Assembly (NCBI GenBank): GCA_028277795.1
Contig: JANQFP010000098.1
Coordinates: forward strand, 1 to 44,325
Source: Rhodospirillales bacterium
GTDB lineage: Bacteria > Pseudomonadota > Alphaproteobacteria > Rhodospirillales > JANQFP01
DNA: 44,325 bases
Direction of reading: 5' to 3'
Position numbers and translations under genes: made by a program
Part shown: in pieces, positions 1-7,451 of the stretch
Layout: the number at the start of each line of letters is the position of its first letter
Numbering within the stretch: the first letter of the stretch is position 1
Notes under the pieces: generated by a model
The model's input: the letters and a program-made list of their open reading frames with translations, nothing else
The model's database searches: none
Told to the model about the DNA's origin: nothing

Positions 1-19
1 TCTCGAAACAAGGACGTGG

Positions 20-42
20 ATGCCCGTGACAAGCACGGGCAT
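20..42. repeat. Short intergenic hairpin repeat
   Basis: A perfect 9-bp inverted repeat, ATGCCCGTG at 20-28 and CACGGGCAT at 34-42, with a 5-nt loop. It resembles the small dispersed 'gatgcccg...cgggcatgac' palindromes common between genes in Alphaproteobacteria. No T-tract follows, so it is not a typical terminator. I see no gene in positions 1-229. Confidence 0.5.
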
Positions 43-229
43 GACGACTTCTGCTTGTTCGACCTCGCAGGGACACCACCGGTTTTGCTGAACCGGACAG
101 CAGTGGCCCGCAACCGGTCGCCATGCCCGGGGTCTGCGAACGGCTGCTCATTCCCCTCATCGGACACTCGTCATTCCGAGCGCAGATCCACATACTGAAT
201 TACTCGCGGCCGACCAATGAGGCGGACAC

Positions 230-721
230 ATGGATGAATTCGAAAGGCTCTACGCACCCTCCGACGACACGAATTTCGAGGCCAGGTACGAAGCGAGCTG
301 CCACTGCGGGACGGTTCGATATCACGTCTGCTGCGATCCCGTAGACGCGAAGATCTGTCACTGCAAGATGTGCCAAAAGCTGCATGGCGCGCCGATGCAG
401 TGGGCCGCCATATTCCACAAGCACCACGTCAGATTTCGCTCGGGGCTCAATCACTTGATGTTCTTCAACGGCACTCTGAACAGAGCCGAGAGAGTTCTGC
501 CCTGCAAAGTAAGCTGCAGTCTTTGCGGCACACCCCTCGCTGATGAAGGAAGGAATATGTGGCTCGCGTTTCCGTCGCTCTTCGACTTCGGCACACCGCC
601 CAAAATACCCGAGGCGTTTAAGCCAAGGTGTCACATATTCTACGCAGCCAAGGTTTTCGATATGGATGATGGGTTGCCCAAGTGGTCTGGCCACAGTGAA
701 ATCTCGGATCGCCTCGGGTGA
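230..721 (+). CDS. GFA-family (CENP-V-like) zinc protein
   Basis: A 163-residue protein of the glutathione-dependent formaldehyde-activating (GFA) family, a small zinc-binding beta fold. The ligand pattern is visible: CHC at residues 24-26, CHCKMC at 43-48 and a third pair in CSLCG near residue 97. Family members are cytoplasmic; the founding enzyme condenses formaldehyde with glutathione, but most relatives have no proven substrate, so the reaction is not assigned here. The ATG at 230 follows a GAGGCGG sequence at a suitable distance. The gene stands alone, with a repeat element starting 65 bp downstream. Confidence 0.85.
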   Translation: MDEFERLYAPSDDTNFEARYEASCHCGTVRYHVCCDPVDAKICHCKMCQKLHGAPMQWAAIFHKHHVRFRSGLNHLMFFNGTLNRAERVLPCKVSCSLCGTPLADEGRNMWLAFPSLFDFGTPPKIPEAFKPRCHIFYAAKVFDMDDGLPKWSGHSEISDRLG

Positions 722-785
722 TTGATCTCTCGTCGGAACGAAGGGACCCTCATTCTCGGATTTCCAGGGATTTCCGGGGATTTCC

Positions 786-956
786 GGGGACAGTATCCGT
801 TTTCCCGGCGGCACGGATGGCCGCTTGGTGGCGACGCCTTCATCGGGCAGTTGGAATGGGAAACGGGTCAGTTCCTCGCACCTGATAGACCGGGGCGCGG
901 TAGCGAGGCGGCAGCATTGGGCGCATGGGGATATAGTGAAATACGATACCATCCCC
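786..956. repeat. 172-bp inverted-repeat element, copy 1
   Basis: First of three related elements. It begins GGGGACAGTATCC at 786-798 and ends with a decayed inverted copy, GATACCATCCCC, at 945-956. Its interior shares long stretches with the copies at 2550 and 2862, such as 'cggcggcacggatggccg', 'cagttcctcgcacct' and 'agaccggggcgc'. It has no coding capacity of its own, so it looks like a MITE-type non-autonomous element. It is preceded by a small tandem array of TTTCCGGGGA-like units (761-790). Confidence 0.75.
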
Positions 957-1004
957 GGGGTTTCGGCACTGAAAACGCGGATACCCAGGGCACAGAAAGC
1001 AATA

Positions 1005-2303
1005 TCACGCGCGGCGAAATCGCCAACGCACAGAAATCAGAAAAGCCGCGATCAAGCCAAAAGAGAATAGCGATTGGATCGCCGCCATCAGACGGAGAAC
1101 AAGAGGATATTCGAAAAGCGCAGAATGAATAATTGAATCAATTGGCTGGTATTTTCCTGACCAAATTGTAAACGGCTGCAGCATCTGTTCAATAGAGAAC
1201 GAAACGACGACAGCAAGGGAACTGGCCCAATCATTGATCCAAACCGTAGTGAAAAGCTCTGGGTCAGCGGCATGGAATAGCTTGGTATATACACCGGCGC
1301 TGAAGAGCGTTAAAGCCCCTAGCCACACTAATGGTCGTACAGTACTGATTCCATATGCTGACGTGGCGTCATATAACCAAGAAAATAATTTCTCGAATGA
1401 TAACCAATGAAGCGTCCGTCGTTCACAACGCTTCTCCATCGCGTGAAATACACCTTGTTGGACGCGGTCTCGTCGATCCTCCATTTTTCTACGCAGTTCT
1501 TCATAGGCCAACCTTGCCTCTGCGCCTGAGTACTTGAACTTGGCAGTGGAAAAGTCAACGTCGGCATGAATCGCGCAGTCAAAGAAATCTGGGAGTCCAA
1601 AAAATACGGTATCCGCGAAGGACGTTCCCGATAATAACCGTCTATTCCGAAAGCAAACGGAACTATCAAACCTGCACCCAGAGAAATCCGCAACAATCGA
1701 AAACTCACGATTTATACAATGAAAAATGAATGCTCCAGAAAACGTCGCGTCCTCCCACAATGCCCCTCTAGAGAAACGTGAGTCAGTGAATACGGAATTA
1801 CCTGAAAACCGCGCATTGCTGAAATCTGCAAATCCGTCAAATACCGCACGGGAAAACTCGCAACTTTGCTCAAATATTGTTTTGCGAAAACTAGCCTCCC
1901 CCCTGAATACTGCCGAGTCGAAACGACTCGTGTAAAAGTGAGTTCCGTCGAAATTCGCTTTTCCTGCGAAAAATGTTTTTTCAAATGAAGCTCGTCGAAG
2001 TACAGTCTTACTTTCTATGAATCGTCCAAAATAAATATCGCCAGGAAATGTAACGCCCTTAAGGTTGAGTATGGCCTCCTCTGCTACATACGCTTGAATT
2101 ATTTCGATAAGGTGTTGATTGAATTCGTCGATTTCCGCTTGTGTCCATTGGGCTTTGCGCATCCTAGATACGGGATTCCCTAGGGCATTGCCGGCTGGAA
2201 GATGAAATACACAGACTTTCGACCCATCTTCCATCACAACAAGACGATCTTCAGGGACCTCGAACTGGCAGGGATCCTCGTCAGTACCGTACTTGCATGG
2301 CAC
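1005..2303 (-). CDS. Pentapeptide-repeat protein with C-terminal membrane segments
   Basis: About 432 residues. The N-terminus carries a small Cys/His set (PCKYG, then C about 8 residues on, then CVFH near residue 38), suggesting a zinc-knuckle-like motif. Residues about 85-270 are repeats of the A(D/N)F-x-x type seen as ASFEKTFF, ANFDGTHF, ASFRKTIF and ADFSNARF, which form a right-handed quadrilateral beta helix in this family. Two or three hydrophobic segments follow, at about 315-340, 360-380 and 405-425. I chose GTG at 2303 because GGGAG lies 9 nt upstream; a TTG at 2333 would add 10 residues. Base composition is clearly AT-richer than the neighbours, suggesting horizontal acquisition. 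The function is unknown. Confidence 0.8.
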   Translation of the reverse strand: MPCKYGTDEDPCQFEVPEDRLVVMEDGSKVCVFHLPAGNALGNPVSRMRKAQWTQAEIDEFNQHLIEIIQAYVAEEAILNLKGVTFPGDIYFGRFIESKTVLRRASFEKTFFAGKANFDGTHFYTSRFDSAVFRGEASFRKTIFEQSCEFSRAVFDGFADFSNARFSGNSVFTDSRFSRGALWEDATFSGAFIFHCINREFSIVADFSGCRFDSSVCFRNRRLLSGTSFADTVFFGLPDFFDCAIHADVDFSTAKFKYSGAEARLAYEELRRKMEDRRDRVQQGVFHAMEKRCERRTLHWLSFEKLFSWLYDATSAYGISTVRPLVWLGALTLFSAGVYTKLFHAADPELFTTVWINDWASSLAVVVSFSIEQMLQPFTIWSGKYQPIDSIIHSALFEYPLVLRLMAAIQSLFSFGLIAAFLISVRWRFRRA

Positions 2304-2549
2304 GTTTGATTTCTCCCGTGGTCCGTCAAACAAGGCCTAGCGCATATAGCGCTTCCGAAGCCCGAATGGTATTTGCCCGGAGTTGGTGTTTCAACCGGAT
2401 GTTATGTTGTTAGGACTAGGGCAGCGCACGTCGCGTCTCCGCGACACTCGCGCCTGACCTGTCCCCCGGTTTCTCGCAGTCCCGGGGACGCAATTCCGAG
2501 TTCCGGGCGAGTTCCGGGGACCGAGCTCCGGAGACATTTCCGCAATTAC

Positions 2550-2684
2550 GGGGACAGAATACGGTTTTCACCGCGGCACGGATCGCCGTCCGGCGGCGAT
2601 GCCTGCATCGGACTTTTGGAACGGAAAAGGACCAGTTCCTCGCACCTGACAGACCGGGGCGCAGGGGCGAGGTGGCGGCTGGGG
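2550..2684. repeat. 172-bp inverted-repeat element, copy 2 (right end lost)
   Basis: Starts GGGGACAGAATACGG at 2550 and follows the other copies through 'cagttcctcgcacctgaca' and 'gaccggggcgcaggggcga', then diverges at about 2680 with no recognisable right inverted repeat. It is in the same orientation as copy 3. The stretch 2304-2549 upstream contains only degenerate 'ttccggggac' fragments and no gene I can support. Confidence 0.65.
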
Positions 2685-2733
2685 TACCCCTGTAATTCCG
2701 GACCCGCCGCATCCGGTGTTGCGGCCTCGGGAT

Positions 2734-2861
2734 CTATCGCGTGGCCTTCCGACGGCGTGCCCACCCCAGGCCGGCAACGCCGACGCCAAATAGCGCGAGG
2801 GTGGCGGGCTCGGGAACATCAGAGACCTCGAAGTCCGCGAAGACGGCATTGTCGCATTTCC
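2734..2861 (-). pseudogene. C-terminal remnant of a PEP-CTERM protein
   Basis: Read on the minus strand, this stretch encodes a textbook PEP-CTERM tail: VPEPATLALF, then a hydrophobic span (GVGVAGLGWA), then RRRK and a TAG stop at 2736-2734. Such tails direct exported proteins to exosortase for processing and surface or extracellular display. Only about 40 residues remain. The reading frame continues upstream directly into repeat copy 3, so the body of the protein has been lost or displaced. No exosortase gene lies in this window. I am confident of the motif; that it is a dead fragment is an inference. Confidence 0.75.
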
Positions 2862-3033
2862 GGGGACAGTATACCGTTTTCGCGGCGGCACGAATGGCCG
2901 CCCGATGGCGACGCCTGCATCGGGCGGTTGGAATGGGAAACGGGCCAGTTCCTCGCACCTAAGAGACCGGGGCGCAGGGGCGAGCCAGCAGCATTGGGCT
3001 CATTGGGATATCGAGAAATAGGATACTGTCCCC
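2862..3033. repeat. 172-bp inverted-repeat element, copy 3 (best preserved)
   Basis: The most complete copy, with the ends intact: GGGGACAGTATACC at 2862 and GGATACTGTCCCC ending at 3033, giving terminal inverted repeats of about 13 bp with one interior mismatch. Length matches copy 1 within one base. The right flank has a short tandem 'cccgaattcc' repeat. The following 3034-3194 contains no gene I can support. Confidence 0.8.
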
Positions 3034-3194
3034 GAATTCCCCGAATTCCTCCATGCATGATATCGACACCGCTGAAAAGGTTACCCGGTGGTCTGAGTAC
3101 ACCTGGAACCGCGACCCCGCCTGTGACCCGTTTGCCAAGTAGCATTCCGGTTCAGAAACACCCAACAACCGCCCAGATCACGCCGACGGCAAAG

Positions 3195-3656
3195 TCACTG
3201 CCCGAGCACCCGAGGCCAGTTGGCGTCCCCCTTGGCGATGTTTCCGGGAACGTCCTGTTGCCACTGGCGCTGCACGCCCTTGGAATAGTTCAGGTACAAT
3301 TTCCCCTCGTGAATGTGCCAGGCTTCCGGGTCGGCTGAGGCGGTGTAGCCCTGGGAGACGGCCCAGGCGCAGTATCCGCCGTATTGGGGGGCATACGTCT
3401 CCGGATCGGCCTGAAACGCGTCCCGGTTCGCAGCCGAGGCGAACCGCCACGTCGCGCCGTTCCAGTCGTGGGTGAAGTCGCGGCTCCCCTCCACGGGGCG
3501 CCCGTCCCGGAAATAGGCGACCGTGTCGTAGCCGCCGACGGCCAGGTCGGAAAAGGCGCCCGTATAAATCCGGTCCTTGGCGGCCGAGACCGGCGCGGCC
3601 GGAAGGCCGATCATCCCGACGAGCAATAGCGCCGAAAACACCCGGATCATCACCAA
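3195..3656 (-). CDS. Exported YHS-domain protein
   Basis: A 153-residue protein with an N-terminal signal peptide (hydrophobic core ALLLVGMIGLPAAPVSAA, cleavage probably after the second-to-last Ala), followed by a YHS domain. The domain is recognised from GGYDTVAYF, then WRFASAANRDAF, ADPETYAPQYGGYCAWAV. YHS domains occur in metal-linked proteins, and this stand-alone periplasmic type has no defined activity. A TTG at 3656 has GGAGG 8 nt upstream; ATG at 3650 is an alternative that gives the same mature protein. It is a single gene with a repeat-rich region downstream. Confidence 0.85.
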   Translation of the reverse strand: MVMIRVFSALLLVGMIGLPAAPVSAAKDRIYTGAFSDLAVGGYDTVAYFRDGRPVEGSRDFTHDWNGATWRFASAANRDAFQADPETYAPQYGGYCAWAVSQGYTASADPEAWHIHEGKLYLNYSKGVQRQWQQDVPGNIAKGDANWPRVLGQ

Positions 3657-3890
3657 GGCCCCATCCTCCCCGCAGCAGCTGAGTTGATCTCACGCACATA
3701 TGGGGACCGCCGCGGTTCAGACCAACCGGGAACCGATGACCAAGTCGGCTCTTGGCTGAGATCGCCCATTCAGACTCCCGCAACCCGACTTTCGGTGAAC
3801 GATCGAAAGCGGACGCGTCTCCTGCCGGTGACCGCAATTTCGTTCGCATCTCTTTCCTTCGAATCCGCCGCCCATAACGACTCGCGCATC

Positions 3891-3919
3891 TTGACAATTT
3901 TCTGCTAGTTAGGTATATT
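3891..3919 (+). promoter_or_regulatory. Consensus sigma-70 promoter
   Basis: TTGACA at 3891-3896, a 17-nt spacer and TATATT at 3914-3919, a near-perfect match to the vegetative consensus and unusual in such GC-rich DNA. It sits 38 bp before the GTG start of the terminase-like gene. The rest of 3657-3890 shows no gene. Confidence 0.75.
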
Positions 3920-3956
3920 TCCCTTTTTCTGTGCAAACAGTCGTGGGAGGTGTGCC

Positions 3957-4445
3957 GTGACCGATCCCGATCACCCGGCGGGTCCGGGGGCGCCGCTGCC
4001 GCCACGGCGGGAGGCGTTCTGTCAGCACTACGTGGTCGATCCCAATGGGACCGTGGCGGCGGTGGAGGCGGGGTACGCCCCCGGCTCGGCGCGCCAGGAA
4101 GGGTACCGGCTGCTCAACGACCCGGCGGTGGCCGCCCGCATTTCCGAGCTCCGGGCCGACATGGCGAGCCGTCACGGCCGGGCCGTCGATGACCACATCG
4201 CCAAGCTGGAAACCGTCTACCGCAAGGCCATGACCGAGCACCATTTCCACGCCGCCGTGCGCGCCGTCGAGGCGCAGGCCCGCCTGGCCCGCCTGGCCGC
4301 CGCAAGACGCACGAACGACGCGGCGCCCGACGCCGGTCCTGGTGAGGCAACCGACCCGGACCCCGCCGCCATTGCGGACCCTGCTACGGGCAACGACGGC
4401 GCGGCCGCCCCGACCGCGTGGCCCCGGCTCGCTGACATCGGCTGA
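3957..4445 (+). CDS. Orphan phage-type terminase small subunit-like protein
   Basis: 162 residues. Residues about 15-75 match the N-terminal helix-turn-helix region of phage terminase small subunits: RREAFCQHYVVDPNGT, AAVEAGYAPGSARQEGYRLL, then a helical region ending ARISELRADM. In phages this subunit recognises packaging sites and loads the large subunit. The C-terminal 60 residues are Ala/Pro/Asp-rich and probably disordered. The GTG start has GGGAGG 6 nt upstream. No large terminase, portal or other phage gene is nearby, so a role as a DNA-binding protein at the adjacent iterons is more plausible than packaging; that is inference. Confidence 0.75.
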   Translation: MTDPDHPAGPGAPLPPRREAFCQHYVVDPNGTVAAVEAGYAPGSARQEGYRLLNDPAVAARISELRADMASRHGRAVDDHIAKLETVYRKAMTEHHFHAAVRAVEAQARLARLAAARRTNDAAPDAGPGEATDPDPAAIADPATGNDGAAAPTAWPRLADIG

Positions 4446-4470
4446 CAAATGCTGACATCTGCTGACAAAT
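4431..4470 (+). repeat. Four 10-bp iterons GCTGACAnnn
   Basis: Exact 10-bp period: GCTGACATCG (4431), GCTGACAAAT (4441), GCTGACATCT (4451) and GCTGACAAAT (4461). The first two units overlap the last codons and the stop of the terminase-like gene. A 10-bp period places each unit on the same face of the helix, as expected for cooperative protein binding. The following 4471-4604 has no recognisable feature apart from a short CACGCC/GGCGTG inverted repeat. Confidence 0.85.
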
Positions 4471-4604
4471 CTACCGGGCGATCGGCGGGAAAACGGGGAA
4501 AATCCCAAGTGTTTCCAAGCCCTTGCACGCCACGGGCTGCCCGAGGCGTGTCGCAGACCGCGGCGCCGGGGGTCCCGATCCCAACCCGACTGCGACGGGC
4601 CAGG

Positions 4605-4647
4605 ACATCGGTTTCGCGGCGGCACGGATGGCCGCCCGGCGGCGACG
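4605..4647. repeat. Partial core of the 172-bp element
   Basis: About 40 bp resembling the left interior of the 172-bp element ('ttcgcggcggcacggatggc', then 'cgcccggcggcgacg'), without either terminal repeat. It is probably a decayed fragment. Confidence 0.5.
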
Positions 4648-4726
4648 GCCGCTCATGACCGATGCGGAAAGCGGCCCCGTTGTCCGGCTCCCCTTTTTCC
4701 GAAGGCAAACATGACCTGGCCGTCTC

Positions 4727-6094
4727 CTATCCGGGCGCCTTTTCGCACCCGAACCGGAACCACAAGTAGCCGCCGGCTCCGGCAATCAGGGACGCGAACA
4801 GAACGCCGGTCTTGGCCATCAGCAGATTCTCGTCCTGACCGGCAAAGCCCAGTCCGGCGATGAAGATCGACATGGTGAACCCGATGCCGGCGACGAGACC
4901 GACGCCGACCAGATGGCTGAGGGTCATGTCTTCGGGCAGCTTGCCCAGGCCCAGCTTGATTGCCAGCCAAGTCAAACCGGCGACCCCGGTCAGCTTGCCC
5001 GCCACCAGCCCGAGCATGACGCCAAGGGCGACCGGGTGGGTGAGGGTCTGCCCCAGGGCATTGGGGTCGATGGGGATGCCGGCGTTGGCCAGGGCGAACA
5101 GCGGAATGACGAGAAACGCCACCGGCATGTGCAGGGTGTGCTCCAGGCGCTGGAGCGGGGATTCGACCGAATGGACGCCGTTCTCGAGAGTCTGAAGCAG
5201 GGCCCGGGATTCGTTGTCATGAATGATGGAAGCGCTCTTCGGCTCGGCCTCGTCGCCCCGCGCGTCGCGCAACGCGTTGAGGAGCTTGCCCATGTGATCG
5301 ACGAACAGGATGTGGCTGAACTTGGGGCGGACCGGAATGGTCAGCGCCGTCAACACGCCGGCTATGGTGGCGTGAACACCCGATTGCAGCATGGTGAACC
5401 ACATCACGCCTCCGACCAGGAAATAGGGCCAGGGCTTGCGAATGCCCAGCCGGTTGAACAACACCAGGACGACAAGGGCCACCAGGGTCAGCAGCAACCA
5501 GTTGGTATGGATCTCCGCGGTGTAGAAGAGGGCAATGACCGCCACCGCGCCCAGGTCGTCGACGATGGCCAAGGCGAGCAGGAAGGTCACGACGCTCTTG
5601 GGGACCCTGGGCCCCAGAAGAACCAGGACACCGACGGCAAATGCGATGTCCGTTGCCATGGGCACGCCCCACCCGGCAACGCCCTCTCCCCCCGCATTCA
5701 TCACGTAGAAAAAAAGGGCCGGGATCGCCATGCCGCCGAACGCGGCGATAACGGGCATCAGGGCGGCCTTGTAGTCCGACAACTCGCCGACGATGACCTC
5801 GCGTTTGATCTCGAGCCCGACAACCATGAAGAACAACGCCATGAGGCCGTCGTTGATCCAGTGGTGGAGCGTATGGCGCAGTTCCCAGCCACCGAGGTTG
5901 ATGGCGAGCTCCGTGTGCAGGAGGTGCTCGTAGTGATGATGGAGGAAGCTGTTGGCCAGGAACAAGGCCACGAGGGTGCAGGCCATCAGGATCAGGCCGG
6001 ATGCCGTCTCCTCTTGGATGAACTCCTCGATTGGGGTGGCAATGCGATTGAAGGTCTTTTCCCATGGCTGGTAATTGGCGTGGCTCTTGTCCAT
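4727..6094 (-). CDS. nhaA: Na+/H+ antiporter NhaA
   Basis: Inner-membrane antiporter that exports Na+ (or Li+) in exchange for H+, for pH and salt homeostasis. The family signatures are present: MATDIAFAVGVL carries the TM4 aspartate, and LAIVDDLGAVAVIALFY carries the adjacent aspartate pair that binds the ion in TM5. About 12 hydrophobic segments run through 455 residues, longer than the E. coli protein because of an inner insert (about residues 265-300). I start at 6094 because GAGGG lies 5-7 nt upstream; an upstream ATG at 6118 has no ribosome-binding site. It is monocistronic. Confidence 0.93.
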   Translation of the reverse strand: MDKSHANYQPWEKTFNRIATPIEEFIQEETASGLILMACTLVALFLANSFLHHHYEHLLHTELAINLGGWELRHTLHHWINDGLMALFFMVVGLEIKREVIVGELSDYKAALMPVIAAFGGMAIPALFFYVMNAGGEGVAGWGVPMATDIAFAVGVLVLLGPRVPKSVVTFLLALAIVDDLGAVAVIALFYTAEIHTNWLLLTLVALVVLVLFNRLGIRKPWPYFLVGGVMWFTMLQSGVHATIAGVLTALTIPVRPKFSHILFVDHMGKLLNALRDARGDEAEPKSASIIHDNESRALLQTLENGVHSVESPLQRLEHTLHMPVAFLVIPLFALANAGIPIDPNALGQTLTHPVALGVMLGLVAGKLTGVAGLTWLAIKLGLGKLPEDMTLSHLVGVGLVAGIGFTMSIFIAGLGFAGQDENLLMAKTGVLFASLIAGAGGYLWFRFGCEKAPG

Positions 6095-6159
6095 CGGTCC
6101 CTCGTGGTCCCCGGTCATCAGGCGGCTGATGTGATTCAGAGTGATGATTGCTCATGAAT

Positions 6160-6181
6160 CGGCGTCGAACGCCGGGTTTTT
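6160..6181. other. GC-rich hairpin followed by T-run upstream of nhaA
   Basis: CGGCGT at 6160-6165 pairs with ACGCCG at 6169-6174, followed by GGTTTTT. On the plus strand this has the form of a small intrinsic terminator, but no plus-strand gene precedes it. It lies 66 bp upstream of the nhaA start, so it could shape the nhaA leader or end an unseen transcript. Confidence 0.4.
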
Positions 6182-6388
6182 CTAAGCGATGAGATGCCCG
6201 ACCGGCAACATGGCGAGCATGGTGTCGGGGATGGAAAGACCCGGGTGGTGCGGCTGTGTGGCCAGCGCTGCCGCCATCACGCTCTGGTTCAGGGCCGTCG
6301 TTCCCTACTCCCGGCCTGATGCGCCTCGTGGTTCCTCGTCCGCCCGTCAGGTCCATGGGCCTGCTGTCGGCGGCGCCGTGCGTTCGGT

Positions 6389-6504
6389 GAAGCGCGGAGG
6401 TCGCCGGGGGCACGCAGAGGGCGCGGAGGAGGCCTCCCGCGCCGCGGCGCGGCGCATTCCTTCCTCTCGGCGGCCCCGGCGGACCTCCGCGAACCTCCGC
6501 GTTG
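6389..6504. repeat. Long imperfect palindromic repeat, copy 1
   Basis: The arms 'aagcgcggaggtcgcc' and 'ggacctccgcgaacctccgc' flank an apex of 'gcgccgcggcgcggcgc'. Read on the minus strand it is homologous to the element at 12111-12310, sharing the apex, a following 'attcc' and 'cgcagag'/'cgcggagg' modules. It is non-coding. The remaining part of the 505-bp gap, 6182-6388, shows nothing I can name. Confidence 0.6.
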
Positions 6505-6566
6505 AATTGGAGGCACTGCAGGCGACGGTTCGTCGGGTTCGCCGTTGACAGGAGGCGCCGGCTGAG

Positions 6567-6596
6567 CCATTATTCAATTAATTAATTGAATAATGG
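6567..6596. promoter_or_regulatory. Perfect 30-bp AT-rich palindrome
   Basis: CCATTATTCAATTAA at 6567-6581 is followed without a gap by its exact reverse complement at 6582-6596. It lies directly before the GTG start of the four-gene cytochrome unit and overlaps the place where a ribosome-binding site would be. An uninterrupted AT-rich palindrome in GC-rich DNA suggests an operator for a dimeric regulator, or a stem in the leader transcript. Confidence 0.7.
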
Positions 6597-6599
6597 CGA

Positions 6600-7451
6600 G
6601 TGCGGGTGGGCGCGTTCCTTTTCACCAACGAAACGGCGGTGCGGCTGGGGGCCTTCGTCGGCGTGTTCGCCGCCATGGCCCTGTGGGAGGTGGCGGCGCC
6701 GCGCCGCGTGCCGCGGGTCGGCCGCCGCATCCGATGGCCCGGCAACCTGGGCATCGCGGCCCTCGACGCGGTGCTGCTGCGGCTGCTGTTCCCGGTGGCG
6801 GCGGTGGGCGTCGCCGTGGCGGCCGAGGACCAGGGGTGGGGCCTCCTGCACGCCCTCGACATGCCCCGCTGGCTGGCCGTCGTGGCCGCGGTCGTCGTCC
6901 TCGACCTGGTCGTCTACCTGCAGCACGTGCTGTTCCATGCGGTCCCCGGCCTGTGGCGGCTGCACCGCATGCATCACGCCGACCTGGACGTCGACGTCAC
7001 CACCGGCGCCCGCTTCCACCCCGTCGAGATGGTGCTGTCCATGCTGATCAAGCTGGCCGCCGTCTCCGTCCTCGGGGCGCCGGCCGAGGCGGTGGTGGCG
7101 TTCGAGGTGCTGCTCAACGCCACCGCCATGTTCAATCACGGCAACGTGCGGCTGCCGCTCCCCGTCGACCGCGCCCTGCGCTGGGTGGTGGTGACGCCGG
7201 ACATGCACCGGGTCCATCACTCGGTCGAGCGAGCCGAGACCGACAGCAACTACGGCTTCAACCTGTCCTGGTGGGACCGGCTGTTCGGCACCTACCGCGA
7301 CCAGCCCCGGGCCGGGCACGAGGCCATGACCCTCGGCATCGAGCAGTTCCGCGAGCCCGCCGACCTGCGGCTCGACCGCATGCTGGTCCAGCCCTTCCTG
7401 GACGACACCCCCACCGTCCCCCTGGGCGGGCGCAAAGGGGGTCGGGCATGA
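6600..7451 (+). CDS. Sterol desaturase / fatty acid hydroxylase family membrane protein
   Basis: 283 residues, with about four hydrophobic segments and the histidine clusters of the diiron membrane hydroxylase superfamily: QHVLFH near residue 106, HRMHH near 122, a conserved HGN near 180, and HRVHHS near 203. These bind a diiron centre that inserts oxygen into or desaturates lipid substrates. The substrate is unknown. The start is GTG at 6600 (or 6606); there is no clear ribosome-binding site because the palindrome abuts it, so a leaderless start is possible. The stop overlaps the next ATG (ATGA), indicating translational coupling with the polyferredoxin. Confidence 0.85.
   Translation: MRVGAFLFTNETAVRLGAFVGVFAAMALWEVAAPRRVPRVGRRIRWPGNLGIAALDAVLLRLLFPVAAVGVAVAAEDQGWGLLHALDMPRWLAVVAAVVVLDLVVYLQHVLFHAVPGLWRLHRMHHADLDVDVTTGARFHPVEMVLSMLIKLAAVSVLGAPAEAVVAFEVLLNATAMFNHGNVRLPLPVDRALRWVVVTPDMHRVHHSVERAETDSNYGFNLSWWDRLFGTYRDQPRAGHEAMTLGIEQFREPADLRLDRMLVQPFLDDTPTVPLGGRKGGRA

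Noticed and set aside
3034-3168. Upstream part of the broken PEP-CTERM gene beyond repeat copy 3
   Set aside because: Minus-strand frames there have no clear PEP-CTERM protein character, and frames do not join convincingly across the element.
2373-3338. A 321-residue plus-strand open frame
   Set aside because: It is a translation of the repeat elements and of the antisense of a PEP-CTERM tail and YHS gene; composition is Arg/Pro/Gly-rich with no domain.
3684-3908. A 74-residue frame before the terminase-like gene
   Set aside because: It overlaps the consensus promoter, lacks a ribosome-binding site and has no protein-like features.
4431-4470. A CRISPR array
   Set aside because: The repeats are only 10 bp, contiguous and without unique spacers; they are iterons, not CRISPR.
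3957-4726. A prophage
   Set aside because: Apart from one terminase-small-subunit-like gene there are no phage genes, integrase or attachment site.
6119-6155. A His-rich leader peptide (MSNHHSESHQ...) upstream of nhaA
   Set aside because: The frame does not stop before nhaA but runs on as an out-of-frame shadow, with no ribosome-binding site.
6593-7447. Upstream extension of the polyferredoxin frame back to 6593
   Set aside because: It lies out of frame over the sterol-desaturase-family gene and is low-complexity; the protein proper starts at 7448 with a ribosome-binding site.
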